Assembly: GCF_000969765.1 (NCBI RefSeq)
Contig: NZ_CP011096.1
Coordinates: 1 to 64,000, forward strand
Reading direction: 5' to 3'
Length of the DNA: 64,000 nt
Source: Mycoplasmopsis synoviae ATCC 25204
Lineage (GTDB): Bacteria; Bacillota_I; Bacilli_A; Mycoplasmatales; Metamycoplasmataceae
Within the stretch, counting starts at the first letter, position 1, and every line of letters begins with the position of its first letter. The notes under the pieces were generated by a model. That model made no database searches, was not told where the DNA came from, and was given only the letters and a program-made list of their open reading frames with translations. Made by a program: the position numbers and the translations under genes. This document shows positions 33,164 to 43,038 of this stretch, piece by piece.

Positions 33164-34517
33164 TTTATTTAATAAAATTCATGCATTTATTTTTGATATG
33201 GATGGAACTTTATTAAATGATAAAAACCAAATTTCTGAAAGTAATTTAAATGCAATTAACTTTTTGCATTTAAATAATAAAAAGGTAATAATAGCAACCG
33301 GTAGGCCTAATTATATGAACCATCAATACTATGATGCTTTAAATTTAAAAGATGCAATTATTGGTATTAATGGTGCTATGGTTGATTTAAATTGAAGAAA
33401 TTTAAATCAAACTAAAGTAATGGGATATCTACCTAAAGAAAGTTTTAAAAAAATCGCTTCATATTTAAATGAAAATAAAATTGACTTTTTAACCTATCAT
33501 AAAAATTCTATGTATGGTTTTAATTACAATAATCCACCTTGATTTGAAAATAGAATTTATCCCAAAATTCAAAGCGATAATAAATATAAATGAAATTACA
33601 AAGAAATTGCTTTAGAAAAACTCTATGATTTTTTAGAAAAAAAACCTGATGAATTTGTTTTTTTAAAAATTTTAGTAATTTCTCAAAAACAAAGTGAGCA
33701 AACCTTATTAAAACTTAAAGAGTTTTTAAATAAATTTAATGATTTATATTATTTAAGATCACAAAGTGATGTTATCGATATAATGCCGCTTAATATTTCA
33801 AAAGGACAAACTCTTTTAGATATTTCTAAAGATATTAATTTATCTTTAGAAAACGCTCTAGCAATAGGTGATCAAGAAAATGATATCGAAATGTTAAAAA
33901 ATGTAGCTTATCCTGTTGCTATGTTAAATGCTAAAAAAGAATTAAAAAAAATAGCTTGAAAAGTAACTAATTTAGACAATAATAATTCAGGAATTGCTGA
34001 TTTTATTTATTCTTTAACTAATGTAACTTTTGAAGAAAAAATTAAAAAATATAAATTAAACGTAATGGATAATGGTTGATGATATCAGCCATCAATTTGG
34101 ACAATGTCTCTTACTAAATGAGCTTATCGTCCTTTTAAAAATTACCAAGATTTTTTAAAATATATAAAAAAAACTAATGATCCAATTTATTTATCATTAA
34201 ATGGTGATTATCAATTTAAAGTTTTTAATCAAATCCAAAAATATTACAACAACAATTTAAGACTTGATTACAAATCACTTTTAAATAAAAGAGAAATTTA
34301 TTTAAAATTAACTGATGAAATTTATATTTATTTAAATCAAAAAACTTTAAAACAAATCCAGGTTGGAAAAGTTTTTGGCTTTCCTAGTATTTATTTCGAA
34401 ACCAAAGTTAAAGAATTAAATTATAAAATTGATAAAAATTTAGTTTATGTTTTTAAATATAAGAAATTTAGCTTTGAACTTCAAATAATGGATAAAAATT
34501 TAATAAAAAATAAATAA
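33147..34517 (+). CDS. Cof-type HAD-IIB phosphatase with an extra C-terminal domain
   Basis: 456 aa. The first 290 residues are a normal Cof-type HAD hydrolase: IFDMDGTLLND, ATGRPNYMNH, SKGQTLLDISKDI and AIGDQENDIEMLKN. About 165 residues follow (FEEKIKKYKLNVMDNGWWYQ onward) that are not part of the HAD fold and that I do not recognise; they are Tyr/Lys-rich and have several UGA Trp codons. Probably a sugar-phosphate phosphatase of the ula pathway. ATG lies in the 3' end of ulaF. Confidence 0.82.
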
Positions 34518-34555
34518 TGCCTAAAAAATTCTTTTTGCTAATATACAAAAAGGAT

Positions 34556-35836
34556 TCCCACATTGTAACTTCCAAGTTACCACTCTCAAAAAAATATTAA
34601 AATTTTTTGGAAATTTTTTTATTAAAAACTCACAACTAAAGAAAAAAATGCTCTCAAGAGAGCATTTATATATAACCATTAAAAATTATAGACGAATTTC
34701 TTATGATATTTGCGAAAAATTGAATTCTTGTTACAAAACTTTAATTATTCTCTTAGAAAAATAGCAAAAGATCTCGAAATTTGTCATTTTTCATTGATTA
34801 AAGAAATTAGAAAAACTCAAGTGAATATGGTTATGATGCCAAGCTAGCTTGGGGAAAAACATGACATTAGAATTCACTAAAAAACCACTTTAAACTTAAA
34901 TCTGAAATTTATAAATTCCAAGAATTTAAAGAAAAATTCTTAAAAATTTATAACGCCAAGGAAATTCCAGTTGAAAGGACTGTGGAATTTATCAAGCGTA
35001 ACTATAGCATTAAATGTCTTTCAATTAAAACGATTTACAATTGAATTAATTCAAAAATTTGAAAAATAAATCGCAAAAATTTACTTAGAAGCAATTTATG
35101 TATTTGGCGGCAAAAGGCAAAAATCTCTCCAAGAGCGGCTTGTTGGAAAACGCTGAGTTAGGCCTTTTAAAATCGGATTAAGAAAAGAATTCGGCCACTG
35201 GGAAGCGGATTTAATCGTTGGCAAAAGAGCAACTAAAGCTCATTTACTAGTTTTCCAAGAAAGACTCACCAGATTTGTTTTAATTAAAAAAATAATGACT
35301 AAAAATCCGTGAAACATTAATCTAGAACTTTTAAATTTAGTTAAAGGCTATTGAATTTAATGTCAAATCCATTACCATAGATCAAGGCTGAAAATCTAAC
35401 TTAATTTTTTATATAGGATATAGATTAAAATTTATATTTATAAAGCTCATCCTTATGCTTCACATCAAAAAGTAACTACCTAAAATATCAATAAATACAT
35501 TCGAAGATATTTCAAAAAAAGCACTAACTTTGAAAAAATTAATGACCTTGAAATTTGAAAAGTTTAAAACATATTAAATCTAACTTGAAGAAAATTTCTA
35601 AAAAATTGAGAGCATCCAAACGAAATGTTTCATGAATATAATTGAAACAAATATTTATGAAATCCAATTCCTAAAGATATGCCACTATATACCAGAGCTA
35701 AAGAATTTGTACCAAGAAACAAAATTCACAAATACTTAAAAAAGAAAAAATAATAACTAATAAAAAAAAGCCGATTTTTTAAAAATCGGCAATTTTATTA
35801 AATTGTAAGTGGTAACTTGCACTTTACAATATGGGG
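34556..35836 (+). mobile_element. Decayed IS30-family element
   Basis: The left terminus (34558-34588, cccacattgtaacttccaag...) and right terminus (35803-35836, complement of ...caagttaccacttacaattt) are imperfect inverted repeats. The right end carries a hairpin agccgatttttt / aaaaatcggc. Copies of these ends occur alone at 11573, 11885 and 26176, so the element was once active. A perfect 10-bp hairpin lies at 34648-34669. Confidence 0.75.
34640..35751 (+). pseudogene. IS30-family transposase, multiply frameshifted
   Basis: Fragments in different frames keep recognisable DDE motifs: KEFGHWEADLIVGKRATKAH with the first Asp, SITIDQG, and AHPYASHQKVTT...NKYIRRYFKKSTNFEKIND near the last Glu; then WEHPNEMFHEY and a basic end KIHKYLKKKK. 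It differs from the intact transposase at 37810 (HWEMDLVIGKK), so it belongs to another IS. Stops and frame changes make it non-functional. Confidence 0.8.
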
Positions 35837-35879
35837 ACATAAAATAATTTTCATATTTTATGTTTTTTTAAATTTATTT

Positions 35880-36668
35880 CTATTTATTTTTTCTTTTGAA
35901 ATTTAAAAATGTATTACTTTTATTTAAATTTGTTGCTGCAATATCTTCAATATTTTCTTTGAGTACTTCTTCAATTTCGTCGTCATTTTTGAATTTAGAT
36001 TTAATGTCTTTTAATTCGTTAAATACTTTTCCATCTCTTAAAACAATTATTCTATCCGCTATTCTTCTAATTTCTCCGGCATCATGAGAAATTAGAATTA
36101 ATGTTACGTCAAAGTTTTCAAGATATTCCATTAATATCTCTCTTACAAACTTTTTATTTTCAAAGTCAAGCGCTGAAGTAAATTCATCTAAAATCAGTAT
36201 TTTAGTTTTAACTATTAAACTTAAATAAAGTTTTAAAATTTGTTTTTCACCACCAGAGAGCTTTGAAAACCTTCTACCTTTAAATTTTTTAATGTTAAGT
36301 TTTTCATATAAATATGATTCGTAGTCTTTACTAATTAAACGTTCTTTTCCACGAACTTTATAATCATTTATAAGTTCTCCAACAAAATGAAAAGGTATAT
36401 TATGTGATTCTTGAAACTCTAATAATATTTCTTCGTATGGAGATCAAGTAAATTCGTAGTTATATTTTATTTCTCCGCTTTCGTAACCAATATATCCGCT
36501 AATAATTTTAGCTAAGGTTGTTTTTCCGGCTCCGTTTTTTGCAACGATTGCTAACTTTTCACTTTTGTAAAGATCAAATGATAAATCTTTTAAAACTTGT
36601 TTTTTTCTTCTTCCTCAAAAATTTGAATAAGTTTTATTTAAGTTTTGAACTATTAAAATTTTGTTCAT
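35880..36668 (-). CDS. ABC transporter ATP-binding protein
   Basis: 262 aa. Walker A AIVAKNGAGKTTLAKIISGY near residue 46, signature KLSGGEKQILKLYLSL, Walker B KILILDEFTSALD, and H-loop LISHDAGEIRR. The C-terminal 50 residues are a charged extension. It begins 12 bases after the permease gene at 36681, the obvious partner. Drug or peptide export by an ABC-2-like pair is likely but the substrate is unknown. Confidence 0.9.
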
Positions 36669-36680
36669 AATTCTCCTATT

Positions 36681-37724
36681 TTATAAAAATGAATATTTAA
36701 AATTTCTTCTCATTGTTCAAGCAGAAAATGCTAAAACTGAAAAATTAAATATAGAAATCAAAATTACAGGAAAAAGTCAATTTATTGTAATTTTTTTTGA
36801 CAAAAAATGAAAACTTGCAAATACATCTAATAAAGAATAAGGATTAAAAAAAGAAAACGGAATTTTTACCAAAAACTTTTTGAACTTTAGTTCGGAACCA
36901 ATATATTGATAAGCTTCATCATAAGGAAAGAAAACCATTAAAATTTTTGAACTATCTAATATTAGTGAAACAAGTGTTAAGAAATAAATTAAATATAAAA
37001 TTCATTTATTTATATAAAATGAAACTGAAACAAATGCTATTGCTGTGAAAAAAGACAAGAACATTAAAAATATGTGGGTGAAAAATTTATTCTCTAAGTA
37101 AAAAAAGTTAGTTTCTTCAATTTTAAATCCATTATAGGGAAAATTTTCTCTTTTAAATTTGCTATCGTCGAGAATAAAGGGGTTTAATCATGGAATTCAT
37201 TTTACATAGTTTTTATAATTACTATCGCCACCTTCTTTTCAAGCTAAATATTTATATAAATAATCAATTGGCTTTAAAGAAACTAAATTAATAATTAAAA
37301 AAATTAAGAACCAAAAAATAACTAAATAAAGACCAATATATCTAAAAGTTTTCTTATTTCCATTTAATAAAATAATTCTTTTATAATAATCACTTTTATA
37401 AAAAAGCCTTAAATAATAACTTCAAATAAGTATTGGTAAAAAATAAAAAAACAATAAAACGAAAAAATTAAAATCTTCATATCTGAAAAATTTAAATGAT
37501 AAATTTATTCGAAAGAAAATTCATTTTGAATCAAAAGAGTTTTCGTCTTTTAAACGTTCATAAAAATTTTGTACAGAAAATTGCTGAGAAACATAATAAT
37601 AAGAAAGAGTGAAGAAAAAATAATATATAAAAATTGCAATAAGAGAATATGCAATTGGTACGGACATTTTTTTAAAAAATATTCTATAAAACATTTTTGT
37701 TGAATTTTTTTTATAATTTTGCAT
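36681..37724 (-). CDS. ABC transporter permease, paralogue of 40734
   Basis: 347 aa, about six TM segments: MQNYKKNSTKMFYRIFFKKM, then TM1, a long external loop, and a central block (KSDYYKRIILLNGNKKTFRY...) that is almost identical to the permease at 40734. The C-terminus MRRNFKYSFL is cytoplasmic. It was probably in one operon with the S8 protease gene upstream until an IS inserted between them. Confidence 0.82.
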
Positions 37725-37745
37725 AATTTTTATTTTAAAAATAAC

Positions 37746-37770
37746 AAAATATCAAATAAATTGATATTTT
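37746..37770. repeat. Target-site duplication of the IS, left copy
   Basis: 25 bp, identical to 38935-38959. It is itself an inverted repeat (aaaatatcaa / ttgatatttt around a 5-base loop), i.e. a hairpin, which is the preferred target of IS1630-type elements. Confidence 0.85.
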
Positions 37771-38934
37771 GTCCCAAATTCTCACTTCTAGTGCAACATA
37801 AAAACTCAATTATATAAAGTTTTCTTTATTATGATTGAGTTTTTCTTTTAAAAATAAATTTTTAGAATTATCTCAATTAAAAATTTCTCTTGGCATTTCA
37901 TTTATTTGATTTACAACATCTTCTAATAAATCATCAGAAACATCATTAAAATCAGTTCCTTTTTTAAAAAACCTTCTTATTAAACCATTAAAATGTTCAT
38001 TGCTACCTCTTTGAAAAGAAGCATAAGGTTCTGCTCTATATATTTGAATATCTTTTTGTTTTCCAAAAATACTTATTTTTTCAAATTCAATTCCGTTATC
38101 GATTGTTATGGATTTTATTGTTAAATCATATTTTTTAATTAACATATTTAATTTTTTATGAATTTCAAAAGGATTTTTAGAAACAACTTTTATAGCTAAA
38201 CCTAATCTTGATTTTCTTTCAACAATAACTAAAAGATTTTGTTTTTTATGTGCTTTTTTACCGATAACTAAATCCATTTCTCAATGTCCAAATTCTTTTC
38301 TTGTATTTATTGATTTTCTTCTTGCTCAAATAGGTAAAACATATTTGTTTACATCTAATAACCTTGAAATTGTTTTAGTTCTTTTCCCACCTTTTTTGTA
38401 ATATTGACGAAGTTTATTGCTTGGTCTAAAAATTCATTTTGTAGTTTTTATTCACCTATAAATTGTTTGAAATGAAGGAGTTTTCATTTTTGGATTTTCT
38501 GTTTTTATTTTATTAATAGTAGCTTTTACACCGTGAATGTTTTTGTTGTAATATTTTTGAAATTTTTGATCAAATTCATTTTCTAATGCTCAATGATGTT
38601 TAAATAAAGACCTATATTTTTTTCTTAAATTTGTTTTTTGTTGTGCAACTTCGCAAAAATAATGACCAAAATTATCTAAATTTCTTTTTAATTCTCTAGA
38701 AATAGTACTTTTGTGAATATTTAATGTTTGTGCTATTTTGGAAATAGATTCTTTTTGTACATTAAATAAAAAACTTATTTGGTATCTTTTTTCTAAATTT
38801 AATCTTGAATATTTTTTAGTGTTATAATTCATTTTGGATTCCTTTGCTGGGGATCTTTTTTTATATCTTTTTTCAATTTTATAAAAAACAACACCCTATT
38901 TAAGAGTGTTGCACTGGGAATGATAATTTAGGAC
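37771..38934 (-). mobile_element. Intact IS30-family (IS1630-like) insertion sequence
   Basis: 1164 bp bounded by 27-bp imperfect inverted repeats (37771-37797 and 38908-38934, 22 of 27 matching) and by 25-bp direct target duplications. It carries one uninterrupted transposase. A hairpin acacccta...tagagtgt-like sequence lies near the right end. It sits between the S8 protease pseudogene and the permease-ATPase pair. Confidence 0.88.
37810..38832 (-). CDS. IS30-family transposase
   Basis: 340 aa in code 4. N-terminal helix-turn-helix LEKRYQISFLFNVQKESISK followed by IAQTLNIHKSTISRELKRN; catalytic domain with KEFGHWEMDLVIGKK (first Asp), KSITIDNGIEFEKI (second Asp) and PYASFQRGSNEHFNGLIRRFF (Glu). 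All three acidic residues are intact, so the element may be active. Confidence 0.93.
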
Positions 38935-38959
38935 AAAATATCAAATAAATTGATATTTT
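38935..38959. repeat. Target-site duplication of the IS, right copy
   Basis: Exact copy of 37746-37770. Together with the element it marks the original hairpin between the protease gene and the permease gene. Confidence 0.85.
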
Positions 38960-38992
38960 GTTTAAATATTTAACCAAATATCAGATACATAA

Positions 38993-40560
38993 CTAATCTG
39001 CACCTAACGTATGTGTTAAGGCTAGTTCTTCGACTTGTTGTCTTTCTAAAGGTTTAAACGCTTTTACGTAAACATAATATTGATCATCTTTTTCTAAAAA
39101 TTTTCTTATAAATTCTATATTTCGCGTAGAAGACCTAGAAGAAGCGACTACATTTCCTTTAGAATCCCTTAACTCTAAATCAAAATCATGTATTTTTTCG
39201 CTGTTATTATCAACAGGCTCTTCAAGTCAAGATAAAGCAACTCTTGCTACTTGGCCTTTTTTTAGCATAAAAACTTTTAACTTGAATTCAATTTCCATAA
39301 TCTGCATAAGAATTCAATCTTCCTCTAGAATAGTTGCTTGAATGTTTAATTTCAAAATATTTTAAATTTTCATGAGCTTGACCAATTTTTTTATAATCAA
39401 AAGTCCCTGCGCCATTTTCATTAATATTTGAACCAGAATTATATGTAGATGCGCTTAGTGTAGATAGCGCAATTAAATTATTATGACCCAAATCATAAAC
39501 GTTTCTGTATTTTCTTAACATTAAAGACAAAATTCCTGAAATAAATGGGGCAGAAAAACTTGTTCCACTATTATATCCATCTTCATTATTATTAAAATAG
39601 TATTCACCATTGGCTAATAATGTTACCTGTCTGCCGGTATAACTTCCGTAATTAGAAGTAAAAGATCTATGCCCATATCTATTATTGCTACCAACAACAA
39701 TAATATTTGATGCTAAGCTTCCTCCATTTATATATCTTTTGTTTGGATCAGTTTCAGCGCCATCATTTCCAGCGGATCTAACTATAATTAATTCTTTATT
39801 TTCATATGCTAATTTTGTAACATCATGACTATCAGAATCGTATTTATATCTACCTAACTTTGCTTTAAGACCATAAGACATATTTAAAATATCGGTTTTT
39901 TTGGCCTCTACTCAGTTATATTCTTGCCATGTTCCGTTTGTTGAATTTAAAACAAGAGAAAATTTATCTAAGTAAGGATTTACACCATCTAATCCAGCTG
40001 CAATTGAGCCAACAAGCGTTGCATGATTTGAAGGTGTTGGACCGTAAAACCATCAATTTCGATGGATTGTTCCAGTATTTTGAGTGCTGCTACCTACAAA
40101 AGTAATATTTTTATCAAAATATTTCTTATTATTAAAATCTACCAAGCCTTCCCAATAATTATTATTAATAGGAGATTCTAAAAATGTTATTCTTGGATTC
40201 CCTTCAACTAAATTTTGTGAATTTAATTCTTCATGAATTTTATTTCTATCTTCTAATGTGAATCTATTAGAATTAAAATTATCAGCATATTTAGAAAAAT
40301 AAATTCTTTCTGGCAAATATTTATTATGTCAATGATAAACACTTCCACCGTAATCATATGATTTAACAGGCAAAGAAAATGCGTATTGAGGTTCGTAATT
40401 TTGAAAATCTACATTAGCACTACTTGCCACATATTTTGATTCTAAATTAGAATTGTTATCTTTATTCGAAGCGTTAAATTCGCTTTGAATTGCCGGAGAA
40501 AAGGCAAAAAACGCCCATTGATGAAAACACCAATAGAGATAATTTTTTGAGCTTTTTCAT
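38993..40560 (-). pseudogene. Subtilisin-like (S8) serine protease, frameshifted
   Basis: About 520 codons. Recognisable S8 motifs are SNHATLVGSIAAG (catalytic His), VRSAGNDGAE (oxyanion Asn) and NSGTSFSAPFISGILSLML (catalytic Ser); the Asp motif is unclear. A C-terminal domain follows (ARVALSWLEEPVDNN, FDLELRDSKGNVVASS). Frames change at about 40545 (A6), 40515 and 39275, so the ATG with its Lys-rich signal peptide (MKKLKK) is not in frame with the body. It is either decayed or switched off. Confidence 0.8.
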
Positions 40561-40733
40561 TTTATTCCTTTAACTTTTCTATTAATTAATTATATAACTA
40601 ATTATTTTTGAATTATTTTCTTTAGTTATAGAATTAATTAATTAACAAATTATTCGTACATAATGTTTCATGTACACTTAAATTATATAATAAATACCTA
40701 AAAAATAAAAATTCAATATATAATTAAAATGCC
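40561..40733. promoter_or_regulatory. Divergent spacer between S8 protease and permease
   Basis: AT-rich 173 bp. A Shine-Dalgarno (aaaggaat) for the protease lies next to its ATG; repeats of taattaatta type occur around 40575-40640. No further feature is supported. Confidence 0.35.
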
Positions 40734-41756
40734 ATGACAATAAAAAATTCAAAAATGTTTTATAGAATATTTTTTAGAAAATTTAGTTTTCCTATAATTT
40801 ATTGCTTAATTGTTTCAATTTTTTATTTTTCTTTTATTTTAGTTTCGTTTTTTGCTATTTACAATAACTGATCAACTGATAATCATCCTGGAAAAGTCGA
40901 TTGAATTATTAAAAGTCAGCCAGGAACAATAGAAGGAATTCCAACTAGCGAAGAACAAAAAGTTTTTTATTCATTAGCTTTTTATCAACAAGGTTATTTT
41001 TTATATTTTGTTTTAATTTTTATTTATATAATTCCTGTTTCTATGTTTTCTCATTATTTAAAAATATTTTATAAAAGTGATTATTATAAAAGAATTATTT
41101 TATTAAATGGAAATAAGAAAACTTTTAGATATATTGGTCTTTATTTAGTTATTTTTTGGTTCTTAATTTTTTTAATTATTAATTTGTTAAGAATATTAGG
41201 AATGGATTATATTTTTAAATTTAATATCTGACTTCAAGATGCAAAAAAAATAAGATCAGGATTAGAACCTGATGTAGGAATAAGACTAGATCCAAATGAA
41301 ATTTTTCATTATTATTCATATCAAATTCCACAAAGCCGTTTTACTGAAAATTTTAATAACAGGTTTTTAACATACATAATTGGCTGCATTAGTATTTTTA
41401 TTGCTTCAATTTTATTTACATTATTTTTAACTTTTACAAGTGTATGAATAAAAATTTTATTTTTAGCAATGCTTTTTGTTTCATATGTTTTAGGAATACA
41501 TTATGGTGCTGACTTTAATTTTTATTTAGAAAAAGATATAACGGTAGAATATGCAAAAAGTGTTAATTTTCTTTGATCAATTTCTCTATTAAATCCTTAT
41601 GTTACATTGCCATTAATTTTCAAGTTTTATATTTCTTCAAAAGAATTTGATATTTGAATATATTTCCCTCTTATAATGCAATTTCTTTTCTTTTTAATAC
41701 TTCTGGCAACAACACTTGTTATTAGAAAAAGACTCGATAGACATATTTTTCTATAA
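40734..41756 (+). CDS. ABC-type permease, paralogue of 36681
   Basis: 340 aa integral membrane protein, about six TM segments. The block from YKSDYYKRIILLNGNKK through the TM at LVIFWFLIFLIINLLR is nearly identical to the permease at 36681 while the rest diverges, suggesting gene conversion or recent exchange. No ATPase gene adjoins it on the plus strand, so it may use the ATPase at 35880. A third, broken copy is at 25944. Followed by a strong terminator. Confidence 0.8.
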
Positions 41757-41765
41757 AAAAATAAG

Positions 41766-41808
41766 AAAAAAATGCAATTTTAGTTTTGTCTAAAGGTTGC
41801 ATTTTTTT
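41766..41808 (+). terminator. Terminator after the 40734 permease
   Basis: Arms AAAAAAATGCAA (41766-41777) and TTGCATTTTTTT (41797-41808) pair over 12 bp. Confidence 0.85.
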
Positions 41809-41812
41809 GACT

Positions 41813-42505
41813 TTAATTATTCTTCGTCTTTGTTTTGAATGTTACGTTTTTGATTATTTCATCTGAAATATTTTTAGGACATTTTTCATAGTGATCAAAT
41901 TGCATTTGATATGTACCACGACCGCTAGTCATTGATCTAAGTTCTGTTGAATAACCAAACATTTCTGATAAAGGAACTTTAGCTCTAACGATAACAGCTC
42001 CGTCATTTCTTTGTTCTTGATCGCTTATTAATCCTCTACGACGTGATAAATCACCAATTACATCACCCCATGTGATCGCTAGGAACAACTACAGAAGCAT
42101 CCATAATAGGTTCTAACAATACTGTTCCAATTAAATCTTTAGCTTTAGTTAGAGCTTTTGCAGCTGTTATTTTATAAGCTAACTCAGATGAATCGACATC
42201 ATGGTATGATCCATCAAATAATGTCGCTTTAACGTCAATCATTGGATATCCGGCAAGAATTCCAATTGCCATTTTTTCTTCAAAACCTTTTTGAATTGGT
42301 TTTTATATATTCTTTAGGAATTTTTCCACTAAAAATTTTATCAACGAATTCAAATTCTTGATCTGGGTTAGGTTTAAATTTAATTCATACGTGTCCGTAT
42401 TGTTCTTTCCCTCCAGATTGTTTGATGCATTTACCTTCAACATCAGCTGATTTGGTAATTGTTCCACGTTATGAAACTTGAGATGCTCTAACTTTAACTT
42501 ATACA
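41813..42505 (-). pseudogene. Second, damaged copy of the fusA 3' end
   Basis: 41813-42296 is about 97 percent identical by eye to 49560-50040 (the last 155 codons of fusA); 42297-42505 matches 50041-50240 but with many more substitutions and stops. A four-C run at 42066-42069 (three C in fusA) and a missing T at 41846 change frame. It lacks the start and domains I-III. It is a partial duplicate lying 7.74 kb from the real gene. Confidence 0.92.
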
Positions 42506-42564
42506 ATGACATACCCTAGTTTATCGCATTTTTTAAATTTTTTATCGATTAAAAACTTGAAAAT

Positions 42565-42589
42565 AAAATATAGGCTAACCCTATATTTT
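42565..42589 (-). terminator. Terminator of the secretion-cassette operon
   Basis: AAAATATAGG / CCTATATTTT with a short loop, ending at the stop codon of the signal peptidase gene. Confidence 0.75.
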
Positions 42590-42590
42590 A

Positions 42591-43038
42591 TTAAAATAAT
42601 ATTTTTCCAATTATTTGGTGAGAGTTTATAAAACCAAAAACTCTAGAATCATCACTAAAATTTAAATTTGTTCCTAAAACAAAAAAATGATTTTTTGGAA
42701 CTATTAATTCTATATCATCACCAAAATTACCCATAAATAAACTAGTGATAAGATTATTATTTTTAATAATAATCTTATCACCTTCTTTTCCGACTATCAT
42801 TTTGACTACATTAACACCATTTTGTTCAAAAATAATTATATCCTTTTGATTGTATGGGCCATATTTGAAAGCTAATTTTCATTCACCATTTTTTAATAAT
42901 GGTAGCATTGAATTGCCATTAATTTTAACTAAAAAAAAGTAAAAAATAAATAAAAACAATAACTAATATTAATAAAAATAAAATAAATAAAAGTATTTTA
43001 TTTTTATTTCTCTTTAAGAAGTCTATTTGTTTTTGCAT
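42591..43038 (-). pseudogene. Signal peptidase I, frameshifted at an A8/T8 tract
   Basis: About 149 codons. The N-terminus MQKQIDFLKRNKNKILLFILFLL is a membrane anchor; after a one-base frameshift at the homopolymer 42931-42938 the catalytic part reads INGNSMLPLLKNGEW (catalytic Ser), VNVVKMIVGKEGDKI (catalytic Lys) and VPKNHFFVLGTNLNFSDDSR. One fewer base in the tract would restore a complete enzyme. The DN of the usual GDNR motif is TN here. ATG overlaps the end of the ABC fusion gene by 35 bp. Confidence 0.82.

Noticed and set aside
40561-40733. A riboswitch or operator in the S8/permease spacer
   Set aside because: Only simple AT repeats were seen, with no convincing conserved structure.
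36681-41756. MIB-MIP immunoglobulin-cleavage system
   Set aside because: The protease here is subtilisin-like (S8) with a GTSFSAP motif and no MIB-like partner was found; the MIP proteins belong to another family.
42303-42512. A free-standing 69-aa ORF in the fusA duplicate
   Set aside because: In another frame the same bases match fusA domain IV, so this ORF is a shadow of the pseudogene.
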